A stretch of DNA of 64,000 nt from Pedobacter sp. MR2016-24 (GTDB lineage: Bacteria; Bacteroidota; Bacteroidia; Sphingobacteriales; Sphingobacteriaceae): contig NZ_JAPIVO010000004.1 in assembly GCF_026239655.1 (NCBI RefSeq), positions 372,001-436,000 on the forward strand, given 5' to 3'. How positions within the stretch are numbered: position 1 is the stretch's first letter; each line of letters starts with the position of its first letter. Positions 54,872 through 63,300 of the stretch are shown piece by piece. Made by a program: the position numbers and the translations under genes. The notes below the pieces were generated by a model. The model had not been told where the DNA came from. It ran no database searches and was given only the letters and a program-made list of their open reading frames with translations.

Positions 54872-55780
54872 ATGACTGAGGTAAATCAAAACAGAAGACG
54901 TTTTATCGGGCAATTTTCATTGCTGACAGGTGGTTTATTTCTTCCTGGTTCGTTGCTGCTGGCGGCAGGGAAGCAGCAACGTTATAAAGTAGCTGTGATC
55001 GATCTGATGATCCTGAAGCGCCAAAAACTCAGCGCTATTCCCCTGGCAAGAGAAATTGGTGCAGACGGTTTAGAATTGGATATGGGCGGTCTGGGCAACA
55101 GGGAAACTTTCGAGAGTAAACTGGCCGATCCGGCAATCAGAACACAGTTTTTGCACCAGGCAAAAGCATTAAACATTGAAATCTGTTCCCTGGCTATGAC
55201 CGGTTTTTATGCGCAGTCTTTTGCCACCCGGCCAACTTATCAAAAGATGATACAGGATTGTTTGGATACGGCGAAAGCGATGAAAGTTAAGGTGGTTTTT
55301 CTTCCTTTGGGCATACAGGGAGATCTGGTTAAATATCCCGAATTAAGGGGCGCAATTGTAGAGCGGTTAAAGATAGCCGGTAAAATGGCTGCTCAAGCTG
55401 GTGTTGTCATTGGAATTGAAACCGCTTTAGACGCTACAGCTGAACTGCTTTTGCTTAATGATATAGGTTCTAAAGCGGTGAAAAGCTATTTCAATTTCTC
55501 GAACGCAATCAAGAATGGAAGGGACCTGCTTCAGGAACTCACTATATTAGGAAAGAAAAACATCATCCAGATTCACTGTACCAATGAAGATGGTGTTTGG
55601 CTGCAGAACGATCCTAAAATCAATTTAAAAGAGGTTAAGCGTACATTAGATGATATGGGCTGGAAAGGATGGCTGGTCGTGGAGCGATCCAGAGATGCAA
55701 AAATGCCGACAGCTGTAAAACAAAACTTTAGTGCAAATACGGCTTACCTGAAATCAGTTTTTCAAGTTTTTAATCCCTAG
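54872..55780 (+). CDS. Exported sugar phosphate isomerase/epimerase-like TIM-barrel protein
   Basis: The protein has 302 residues beginning with NRRRFIGQFSLLTGG, a twin-arginine-type signal, so it is probably exported folded with a bound metal. The body is the AP-endonuclease-2/xylose-isomerase-like barrel. Metal-site motifs include VIGIETALD (Glu), IQIHCTNEDG (His) and VVERSRD (Glu). The usual aspartate block (yDvgN) reads YFNFSNAIKNG, so one ligand is replaced by Asn. Such proteins are common in sugar PULs but few have known substrates. ATG 54872 is chosen, one base after the esterase stop, as it begins the Tat motif; the longer frame from 54827 overlaps the esterase gene. Confidence 0.75.
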   Translation: MTEVNQNRRRFIGQFSLLTGGLFLPGSLLLAAGKQQRYKVAVIDLMILKRQKLSAIPLAREIGADGLELDMGGLGNRETFESKLADPAIRTQFLHQAKALNIEICSLAMTGFYAQSFATRPTYQKMIQDCLDTAKAMKVKVVFLPLGIQGDLVKYPELRGAIVERLKIAGKMAAQAGVVIGIETALDATAELLLLNDIGSKAVKSYFNFSNAIKNGRDLLQELTILGKKNIIQIHCTNEDGVWLQNDPKINLKEVKRTLDDMGWKGWLVVERSRDAKMPTAVKQNFSANTAYLKSVFQVFNP

Positions 55781-55783
55781 ATC

Positions 55784-58345
55784 ATGAACAGAATCAGCTA
55801 TGCTTTTTTTATCATGCTGCTACTGTGGCTGGATACCGCTGCGATAACGCTACGCGTTTCCAAAGCTGGGACTGAAAGTATGCTTAAGAACAAACCAGTG
55901 GTCGATCTGTACGTTTCCACAACTGGCAATGACAGCAACAGCGGGGCAAAGGATAGACCAATGGCTTCTTTACACGCAGCTTTACGTAAAGCCAGGGAAC
56001 TACGTCGTTTAAATAATCCTGATATCAAAAGCGGTATACGGATTATGATCAGCAAGGGATTGTATCGGCTGGACGAACCGATAATGATTCGTCCGGAGGA
56101 TTCTGGTACCGCTGAGAGTCCGACGCAGGTAATTGCTGATGGCAAAGTAGTTTTTAGTGGAGGGATGAGGATCAGTGGCTGGAAAAGAGTGAAGGATCCC
56201 GTACCCGGTTTGCCTGAGAAAGCTAAAGGGAAGGTTTGGGTAACCGATATTCCTGATGTCGCTGGCGTTGACCTGCAATTCAGACAACTCTGGGTAAATG
56301 ATCAAAAGGCCACGAATGCAAAATATTTTAATGGTGATCAAATGGGCAGGATTTTATCATGGAATGGGGCAAAAGAGACCTGTAAAATCCCCTTGCCTGC
56401 AAAGATCAACCTAAGCTATACAAAAGGGATGGAAATGCTGATCCACCAATGGTGGGCGATCGCCAATCTGCGTATAAAATCAATTCAAACCGCAATACAG
56501 GGGCTTGAGTTTTCTTTTATGCAGCCAGAAAGCCGCATCCAGTCTGAGCATCCCTGGCCTGCACCCTGGATTTCTGAAAAGACGGGTAACTCTGCATTTA
56601 ACTTATCCAATTCCATTCAATTTTTAGATGAAGCAGGAGAGTGGTTTGAAGATTTGAGGGCGCACAAAATCTATTACTGGCCGAAGGCTACAGAAAATAT
56701 GTCAACTGCCGAAGTCGTTGTACCAGTTTTAGAGAACCTGATAAAGGTGGAAGGTGACATTGATCATCCTGTATCATATCTTTCTTTTGAGGGTATATCT
56801 TTCCAGCACAGCTCCTGGCTCAGACCCTCCAAACAGGGTCATGTACCACATCAAACCGGAATGTACATGTTAGACGCCTACAAATTAAAAATACCCGGCA
56901 CAGCCGATAAAAAAAGCCTGGAAAACCAGGCCTGGGTAGGCAGACCTGCATCCGGCCTGCAGCTAAATTACGTCAATCATATCAACTTTGCCTCCTGCAG
57001 CTTTGAACACTTCGCCTCAACTGGTCTGGATTATGGTAAAGGGACTCATGATAATGTAATTAAGGGAAGTTTATTTAAAGATATTGGTGGTTCGGCTATT
57101 GTAACGGGCACCTTTTCTGATGAAGCTACGGAAGTACATTTACCTTATCAACCCAAAGACGACCGTGAAGTTTCAGCCAATAATACGATCGATAATAACC
57201 TGATTACTAATGTCACCAATGAAGACTGGGGCACTGTTGGCATCGCAGCAGGTTATGTTAGAGGATTGAAAATTCTTCACAATGAAATCTCAGATGTTTC
57301 TTATTCGGGGATCAGTGTGGGCTGGGGCTGGACAAAAACCATTAATGTGATGAATAATAACGTTATCCTTGGCAATAAAATTCATCACTATGGTCAACAT
57401 TTGTATGATGTGGCAGGGATTTATACGCTTTCCGCACAGCCAGGATCGTTGATTGCTGAAAATGAAATCGACAGTATTTACAAAGCGCCTTATGCGCATT
57501 TGCCTGACCATTGGTTTTATCTGTATACCGATGAAGGCTCTTCCGGTTTTACCGTCAGGGATAACTGGACACCGAATGAAAAGTATCTTCAAAATGCAAA
57601 TGGCCCTGATAACTTATGGAAAGATAATGGTCCGGGTGTTTCTTCATCGATCAGGAATAAAGCTGGGTTAGCGCCAGAATTTCAATACCTGCTGAAGGAA
57701 AAGGCTAAACATTCAGCGAGAGGAATCAATACGGCAGCAGATAAAGCTGTAGTATTTGAGCTGATTTTTAACAAAGACAGTATCCCGGGTTCGGCTGTAT
57801 GGACAACATTTGCAGAACAAAATAACCTTAAATCCTCTGCTATTTATAAATGGGGCAATCGCATGATGATTTATACTGCTGCTTTGAAAGTTGAAAGTCT
57901 TCAGCAGACCTTAAAACGGCTCAATCCCATCAGCATTAAACTGTATGAAGATCAGATTTATCAATTCAGCAGGAAAAAGAACTGCGGACTGGAACCCGTT
58001 GCTGAATGGGATAATATCATCTTATCAGCCAATCTGGTAAATGATCAGAAATTGCAGGCAGAATATCTTGATTACCATCAAACGCAGTTTGAAAAATGGC
58101 CGGAGTTATCTGAGGGATTCTGTAAGGCGGAGTTTCAGCAGTTAGTGATCTATAAAAACGAGCGACGGTTGGTGCTGATCATCAGCATACCTAAGGGTAA
58201 AAGCCTGGAGCAGCTGAATCCGAAAACCACAGCAAATAACCCGAGAGCAGATCAATGGAATGCCCTCATGAAGAAGTACCAGGAGGGGATTGAAGGAACT
58301 AAGCCTGATGAAGTTTGGGTGGAGTTTAAACCGTTAAATCGATAA
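55784..58345 (+). CDS. GH141-like beta-helix enzyme fused to L-rhamnose/L-fucose mutarotase-like domains
   Basis: The protein has 853 residues with a signal-like N-terminus. Residues about 40-630 are a right-handed beta-helix starting YVSTTGNDSNSGAKDRPMAS, with repeated NNVILGNKIHHYG-type turns. This is the architecture of GH141, which includes the alpha-L-fucosidase of RG-II chain A. Residues about 654-735 and 745-850 are two ferredoxin-like halves; the second shows the RhaM/DUF718 pattern (EYLDYHQTQFEKWPEL, IYKNERRLVL, QWNALMKKYQEG). Mutarotases interconvert sugar anomers, so the fusion would hydrolyse L-fucose and equilibrate its anomers. The GH141 call is moderately sure and the mutarotase-like tail is clear. 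Confidence 0.7.
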   Translation: MNRISYAFFIMLLLWLDTAAITLRVSKAGTESMLKNKPVVDLYVSTTGNDSNSGAKDRPMASLHAALRKARELRRLNNPDIKSGIRIMISKGLYRLDEPIMIRPEDSGTAESPTQVIADGKVVFSGGMRISGWKRVKDPVPGLPEKAKGKVWVTDIPDVAGVDLQFRQLWVNDQKATNAKYFNGDQMGRILSWNGAKETCKIPLPAKINLSYTKGMEMLIHQWWAIANLRIKSIQTAIQGLEFSFMQPESRIQSEHPWPAPWISEKTGNSAFNLSNSIQFLDEAGEWFEDLRAHKIYYWPKATENMSTAEVVVPVLENLIKVEGDIDHPVSYLSFEGISFQHSSWLRPSKQGHVPHQTGMYMLDAYKLKIPGTADKKSLENQAWVGRPASGLQLNYVNHINFASCSFEHFASTGLDYGKGTHDNVIKGSLFKDIGGSAIVTGTFSDEATEVHLPYQPKDDREVSANNTIDNNLITNVTNEDWGTVGIAAGYVRGLKILHNEISDVSYSGISVGWGWTKTINVMNNNVILGNKIHHYGQHLYDVAGIYTLSAQPGSLIAENEIDSIYKAPYAHLPDHWFYLYTDEGSSGFTVRDNWTPNEKYLQNANGPDNLWKDNGPGVSSSIRNKAGLAPEFQYLLKEKAKHSARGINTAADKAVVFELIFNKDSIPGSAVWTTFAEQNNLKSSAIYKWGNRMMIYTAALKVESLQQTLKRLNPISIKLYEDQIYQFSRKKNCGLEPVAEWDNIILSANLVNDQKLQAEYLDYHQTQFEKWPELSEGFCKAEFQQLVIYKNERRLVLIISIPKGKSLEQLNPKTTANNPRADQWNALMKKYQEGIEGTKPDEVWVEFKPLNR

Positions 58346-58382
58346 TTTTTTTCTAACACTATACAGCTTAAAATAGATAACC

Positions 58383-59468
58383 ATGTTAAAATTAGGAATA
58401 CTGGGATTAGGTGAGGGCAGGAGCACCATGTCTGCCGCATTATCAAGTGATCGATTTACACTTGTTCAGGTTTGCGATGCGAATCAACAGCTTTGTAAAG
58501 ACCGCGCTTTGGAGTTTGGTTTTCAAAACTGGACAACCAGTTATGACGATATGCTACAGAATGATGAAATTGATGTCATCGCTATTTATACACCTGATCA
58601 CCTCCATTTTGAGCATGTTAAACAAGCCCTGCTGCATGCTAAACATGTAGTTTGTACCAAACCTTTTATTGATGATTTATCAAATGCAAATGAATTGATC
58701 ACATTGGCTGAACAATCGGGCAAAAGGGTATTTGTCGGTCAGAGTTCCCGCTTTTTTGAACCTGCAAAACGGCAGAGGAAAGATTTTGAGGAAGGATTGA
58801 TCGGAGATTTAATCACTATCGAAAGTCATTATCATGCAGATCACCGCTGGTTCCTGGAAAAGGAATGGTCACTTAAGCAATCATTTAAATGGTTATATGG
58901 AGGATTAAGTCACCCGACAGATTTCATCCGCTGGTATTTGCCAGATATTGAGGAAGTAATGGGTTATGGAATGCTGAGCGCTAACGGACAAAGGGCAGGG
59001 TTGAAAAATCAGGATACCATGCATTTCATTTTCAAAGCCAGGGATGGAAGAATTGCTAGAGTAAGCGGCGCCTATACTGGTCCGACACAGCCTGCTGCAC
59101 GCGACAGCGGAATGTCCTGCATTTTACGAGGAACGGAAGGGGCAAGTCAGGCTGATTACCATGAACTGCGCTATTCCGTGACCACCAGTACCGGGGAAGA
59201 GAAAATCATTACCTGGGGTGATGCAACCCTAAAACATTATTTCCGATTTGAAGGGCAAAGTCATCATGCCGGGGAATATCAGAATTACCTGGATTATTTT
59301 GCAGACAGTATCATGAACAATTTTACCGCTTATCCGGATTTAAAGGAAGGAATAGGAACGGTGGCTTTGCTGCAGGCCATGGATGAATCCTTAGAAACAG
59401 GTCTGCCGGTCAAAATTGACGGGATACTTAAGGATTATAACATCAGCAGAGCATCAATAGGACTTTAA
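58383..59468 (+). CDS. Gfo/Idh/MocA family NAD(P)-dependent oxidoreductase
   Basis: This 361-residue cytoplasmic enzyme has no export signal, unlike many PUL paralogues. The N-terminal Rossmann fold has KLGILGLGEGRS and CDANQQLCKDRA. The family EKP motif appears as CTKPF with Thr in place of Glu, keeping the catalytic Lys. The C-terminal substrate domain includes GGLSHPTDFIRWYLPD with the conserved histidine. It would oxidise a sugar or sugar acid using NAD(P). The position between a GH141-mutarotase gene and a sodium symporter suggests it handles a monosaccharide released by this locus, with apiose, L-fucose or L-galactose as candidates. Confidence 0.88.
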   Translation: MLKLGILGLGEGRSTMSAALSSDRFTLVQVCDANQQLCKDRALEFGFQNWTTSYDDMLQNDEIDVIAIYTPDHLHFEHVKQALLHAKHVVCTKPFIDDLSNANELITLAEQSGKRVFVGQSSRFFEPAKRQRKDFEEGLIGDLITIESHYHADHRWFLEKEWSLKQSFKWLYGGLSHPTDFIRWYLPDIEEVMGYGMLSANGQRAGLKNQDTMHFIFKARDGRIARVSGAYTGPTQPAARDSGMSCILRGTEGASQADYHELRYSVTTSTGEEKIITWGDATLKHYFRFEGQSHHAGEYQNYLDYFADSIMNNFTAYPDLKEGIGTVALLQAMDESLETGLPVKIDGILKDYNISRASIGL

Positions 59469-59470
59469 CC

Positions 59471-61060
59471 ATGGGAAATATACTTGAACGTTTAACCACT
59501 TTAGATTACCTGATTGTAGCCGCTTATGTAGTTATTCTGGTTTTCATCGGCTATAAAGCGAGTTTTACAAAGGGCGCACAAAAAGATGAAAACCTTTTTC
59601 TGGCCAATAAATCTTTAGGCTGGGCCAGCATTGGATTTAATATGTGGGGGACCAATGTAGGGCCTTCCATGTTACTGGCTTTTGCGAGTATTGGTTATAC
59701 GACTGGTATTGTGGCCGTAAACTTTGATTGGTATGCATTCATCTTTCTGTTTTTACTCGCCATCGTTTTTGCACCCAAATATTTAGCCGCGAAAGTAAGT
59801 ACCATGCCCGAATTTATGGGCAACCGTTATGGTGATTCTACCCAGAATATCCTGGCCTGGTATGCTTTAGTTAAGATTCTGATCTCCTGGCTTTCGCTGG
59901 GTTTATTTGCCGGAGGGTTTCTGGTGAGGCAGATTTTAGGGATTCCTATGTGGCAATCTGTAACCGTATTAGTTGCTTTCGCCGGTCTGTTTACCTTTTT
60001 CGGCGGACTAAAAGCTATTGCAAAAGTCAATGTATTCCAGATGATCCTGTTAATCGCCGTGTCACTGTCATTAACCATTTTAGGTTTAAACAAAGTTGGT
60101 GGTATTTCATCGTTATACCATCAGACACCTTCACATTTCTGGAACCTGATTCAGCCAGCCAGTGATCCTAAATACCCATGGTATGCCATTTTGCTGGGTT
60201 ACCCGGTTGCTGCGGTTGCTTTTTTCTGTACCGACCAAAGTATGGTGCAATCGGTTTTAGGCGCTAAGAATTTAAAACAGGGGCAGTTGGGGGTGAGCTT
60301 TATTGGCTGGCTAAAAATTCTTTCGCTGCCTTTATTTATCCTCACCGGTATACTGTGCGCAGCGCTTTTCCCGAATTTGAAAGATCCCAATGAGGCTTAC
60401 ATGACTATGGTGACCAATCTTTTTCCTCCGGGAATGAATGGTTTGGTGATCGTTGTACTCATTGCTGTTTTGGTGGGGACAATCGGTTCTTCTCTTAATT
60501 CCCTAAGCACGGTATTTACCATGGATGTTTACCTGAAGAAAATTAATCCCACAGCTACCAACAAGCAGATCATTAAAGTTGGAAGAATGGCTGTTATCGC
60601 GGGTTGTATCTTCGCCGTAATTGTGGTGCTTGCGATAGACAATATTAAAGGCTTAAACTTGTTTGACGTTTTTCAATCCGTTCTGGGCTTTATTGCACCG
60701 CCGCTTTCGGTCGTATTCTTACTGACTGTTTTCTGGAAGAGAACCACTAAAAGAGCGGTTAACTTTACGCTTTCAATTGGCTCTGTATTTAGTTTAGGTG
60801 TCGGGATCACCTATTTATGGATTCTGCCGCCAGATAAATTCCTGTTCTGGCCCCATTATTTAATTATATCCTTTTTGATTTTTATGGTTTTGCTTTTGCT
60901 GGCGGTCATCATCTCTGTCCGGGAGCGCTCACCTACAGTTTATGAGGTTAATCAGGCGCATCAGGCTAATATTGAGCAGCCCGACCGGACAGTATGGATT
61001 TCCTGGATCGTATTGGCCATGGTAATGCTTTCACTCTATCTATTTTTTAACGGACATTAA
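59471..61060 (+). CDS. Sodium:solute symporter (SSS family)
   Basis: This 529-residue inner-membrane protein has about 13-14 hydrophobic helices and the SSS fold (LDYLIVAAYVVILVFIGYKA at the start, ENLFLANKSLGWASIGFNMW, GTNVGPSMLLAFASIGYTTG, LVGTIGSSLNSLSTVFTMD). It uses sodium to import a small solute, probably a monosaccharide or sugar acid freed in the periplasm. It follows the Gfo/Idh/MocA gene by 2 bases and precedes the GH78 gene by 2 bases, so uptake, oxidation and rhamnosidase activity are made together. Similar transporters serve sugars, myo-inositol and sialic acid; the exact substrate cannot be read from sequence. Confidence 0.9.
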   Translation: MGNILERLTTLDYLIVAAYVVILVFIGYKASFTKGAQKDENLFLANKSLGWASIGFNMWGTNVGPSMLLAFASIGYTTGIVAVNFDWYAFIFLFLLAIVFAPKYLAAKVSTMPEFMGNRYGDSTQNILAWYALVKILISWLSLGLFAGGFLVRQILGIPMWQSVTVLVAFAGLFTFFGGLKAIAKVNVFQMILLIAVSLSLTILGLNKVGGISSLYHQTPSHFWNLIQPASDPKYPWYAILLGYPVAAVAFFCTDQSMVQSVLGAKNLKQGQLGVSFIGWLKILSLPLFILTGILCAALFPNLKDPNEAYMTMVTNLFPPGMNGLVIVVLIAVLVGTIGSSLNSLSTVFTMDVYLKKINPTATNKQIIKVGRMAVIAGCIFAVIVVLAIDNIKGLNLFDVFQSVLGFIAPPLSVVFLLTVFWKRTTKRAVNFTLSIGSVFSLGVGITYLWILPPDKFLFWPHYLIISFLIFMVLLLLAVIISVRERSPTVYEVNQAHQANIEQPDRTVWISWIVLAMVMLSLYLFFNGH

Positions 61061-61062
61061 AT

Positions 61063-63243
61063 ATGAAACTTAGAATTTACCTATTTCTGGCAGTTGTTGT
61101 TAGTCTGTTTGGAGAGCAGGCTTATGCCCAAAAAGCTTCATGGATCTGGTACCCTGGTGATTTTGATATCTACATGAGCAATGTGATGCAAAACAGAAGA
61201 ACCGAAAGGGGAGCATTTTTCCCCGTGTTCTGGAAAATGGATAGTCATTATGTATTGGTCGACTTTCATAAGGAGTTTGATCTGGCTGAGGCTGAGGAAG
61301 TAAAATTGTATGTAGAAGGGACTTATAACGTTAAAATTGACGGACAGGCAATTTCCGGTTTTCCTAAAACCATTAACATTCCTGCTGGCAAGCATAAATT
61401 GAGTTTGAAGGTATATAACCAGGCCCGGGTTCCGGCAATTTTTGTACAGGGGAAAACTGTGGTTTCTGATGATACATGGCGGAGTACTTTTGAGGATAAA
61501 GAATGGATAGATGCCAGCGGAAAGACATCCGACAAATCAGGTACTACCTTTGTGTCTGCCGGATCATGGAATTTTACAGATCCATTGGTAGTCCCTTCAT
61601 CGTTTAAACTGCCGGTAACACCGCTATCAGCTGTTAAAACTGAAAAAGTAAAAAATGGCAGTTTACTGGATTTCGGAAAAGAAACCTTTGGTTTTATTAA
61701 AGTTCATGGCTTGAAGGGCAAAGGTAAAATGAACATCTATTATGGTGAGTCAAGAGAAGAAGCTTTATCAACCGATAAATGCGAAACACTGGATGAGCTT
61801 GATCTGGACCTGTCTGTTAAAAAAGATTCTGTTATGCCGCTGTCAAAAGCTTTCCGGTATGTAAATGCACAGTATGGAGGTTCCGTTACTGCTGATTCGA
61901 TATCGATGTTATATGAATATGCGCCGGTGACAGAGCGGGGAAGTTTTACATCTTCCGATCAGGAGCTGAACAAAATTTATGATGTGGCTAAATATACTTT
62001 TCATTTAAACACCCGTGAGTTTTTTATTGATGGGATCAAACGCGACCGATGGGTTTGGTCTGGTGATGCCTATCAAAGTTATCTGATGAATTACTATTCG
62101 TTTTTTGATGCAGAAACGGTTAAAAGAACGCTTTGGGCGCAGCGGGGCAAAGATCCGGTAACGGCTCATATCAATACCATTATGGACTACTCTTTCTATT
62201 GGTTTTTGGGGATTTACGACTACTATAAATTCACTGGTGATAAAAAGTTTGTACAGGATATTTATCCTCGGATGCAGTCATTAATGACCTATATCAATGG
62301 AAGAAAGAATAAAGACGGCTTATTGGAATGGATGCCGGGCGACTGGATTTTTATCGATTGGGCAGATCAACTGAGCAAAGAAGGCGAAGTAAGTTTTGAA
62401 CAGCTTTTATATGCGAGAAGTTTAGAAACGATGGCACTCTGTGCTCGACTGGCAGATGATCAAACAGGGGCAGCGCAATATGGCAAACAGGCAGGGGAAC
62501 TGAAAAAAAAGCTATTTGATTTGTATTGGAATGAGCAGAAACAAGCCTTGGCGCACAGTAGGATTGATGGAAAAGCTACCGATAACGTCACTCGCTACGC
62601 CAATATGTTTGGCATCTTTTTCGATTATTTTAATGCCGATCAAAAGTCAGGTGTCAAAAAGAATGTGTTGTTAAATGACCGTATAGCAAAGATTACCACA
62701 CCTTATATGCGCTTTTACGAGCTGGAAGCATTATGTGCCATGGGTGAGCAATCATACGTACTCAGAGAAATGAAAAACTACTGGGGCGGCATGTTAAAGC
62801 TTGGGGCAACTTCATTCTGGGAAGAATACAATCCTGATAAAAAAGGAGTAGAACATCTGGCCATGTATGGCAGGCCATTTGGCAAGAGCCTTTGTCACGC
62901 CTGGGGCGCAAGTCCCATTTACCTGCTTGGGAAATACTATTTAGGGGTTCAGCCCGGCACACCAGGTTATGAAACCTATACTGTTGAACCCAATCTGGGC
63001 GGATTGACATGGATGGAAGGTAAGGTACCAACTCAACAAGGTGATATTGAATTGTATTGCAGCAGGAAAGAAATTAAAATTAAATCGGCTGTAGGTATAG
63101 GAACCTTAAGGCTGAAAAGTAAATCTAAACCAGTGGTTTCCGGAGCGACGGTTAACCTGCTTAGCAAAGGCATTTATGAGATCACTATTCAAAAAGGAAA
63201 AGAATACCTCGTTAAATACAGCGCTGTAGCCAACCATAATTAA
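61063..63243 (+). CDS. Alpha-L-rhamnosidase-like GH78 (short form)
   Basis: This is a 726-residue secreted enzyme with a signal peptide (ending EQAYAQ). Compared with the upstream GH78 it lacks one N-terminal beta-domain. The (alpha/alpha)6 barrel carries the family acidic motif as D323-GIKRD328R, then WVWSGDAYQS, and the late GATSFWEEYNP holds the candidate general base. It would remove L-rhamnose from side-chain ends different from those used by the first GH78. It is the last gene of the 16-gene unit 3 and is followed by a hairpin shared with the convergent IclR gene. Confidence 0.87.
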   Translation: MKLRIYLFLAVVVSLFGEQAYAQKASWIWYPGDFDIYMSNVMQNRRTERGAFFPVFWKMDSHYVLVDFHKEFDLAEAEEVKLYVEGTYNVKIDGQAISGFPKTINIPAGKHKLSLKVYNQARVPAIFVQGKTVVSDDTWRSTFEDKEWIDASGKTSDKSGTTFVSAGSWNFTDPLVVPSSFKLPVTPLSAVKTEKVKNGSLLDFGKETFGFIKVHGLKGKGKMNIYYGESREEALSTDKCETLDELDLDLSVKKDSVMPLSKAFRYVNAQYGGSVTADSISMLYEYAPVTERGSFTSSDQELNKIYDVAKYTFHLNTREFFIDGIKRDRWVWSGDAYQSYLMNYYSFFDAETVKRTLWAQRGKDPVTAHINTIMDYSFYWFLGIYDYYKFTGDKKFVQDIYPRMQSLMTYINGRKNKDGLLEWMPGDWIFIDWADQLSKEGEVSFEQLLYARSLETMALCARLADDQTGAAQYGKQAGELKKKLFDLYWNEQKQALAHSRIDGKATDNVTRYANMFGIFFDYFNADQKSGVKKNVLLNDRIAKITTPYMRFYELEALCAMGEQSYVLREMKNYWGGMLKLGATSFWEEYNPDKKGVEHLAMYGRPFGKSLCHAWGASPIYLLGKYYLGVQPGTPGYETYTVEPNLGGLTWMEGKVPTQQGDIELYCSRKEIKIKSAVGIGTLRLKSKSKPVVSGATVNLLSKGIYEITIQKGKEYLVKYSAVANHN

Positions 63244-63263
63244 ATTTAAAATAGCATTTTCAA

Positions 63264-63298
63264 ACGCTGTGCTTATGATTAAAGAATAAGCGCAGCGT
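63264..63298. terminator. Bidirectional hairpin between unit 3 and the IclR gene
   Basis: A 13-bp stem with one G-T pair (63264-63276 with 63286-63298) has a 9-base loop and lies in the 57-base gap between convergent genes. It probably ends both transcripts. Confidence 0.65.
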
Positions 63299-63300
63299 GA

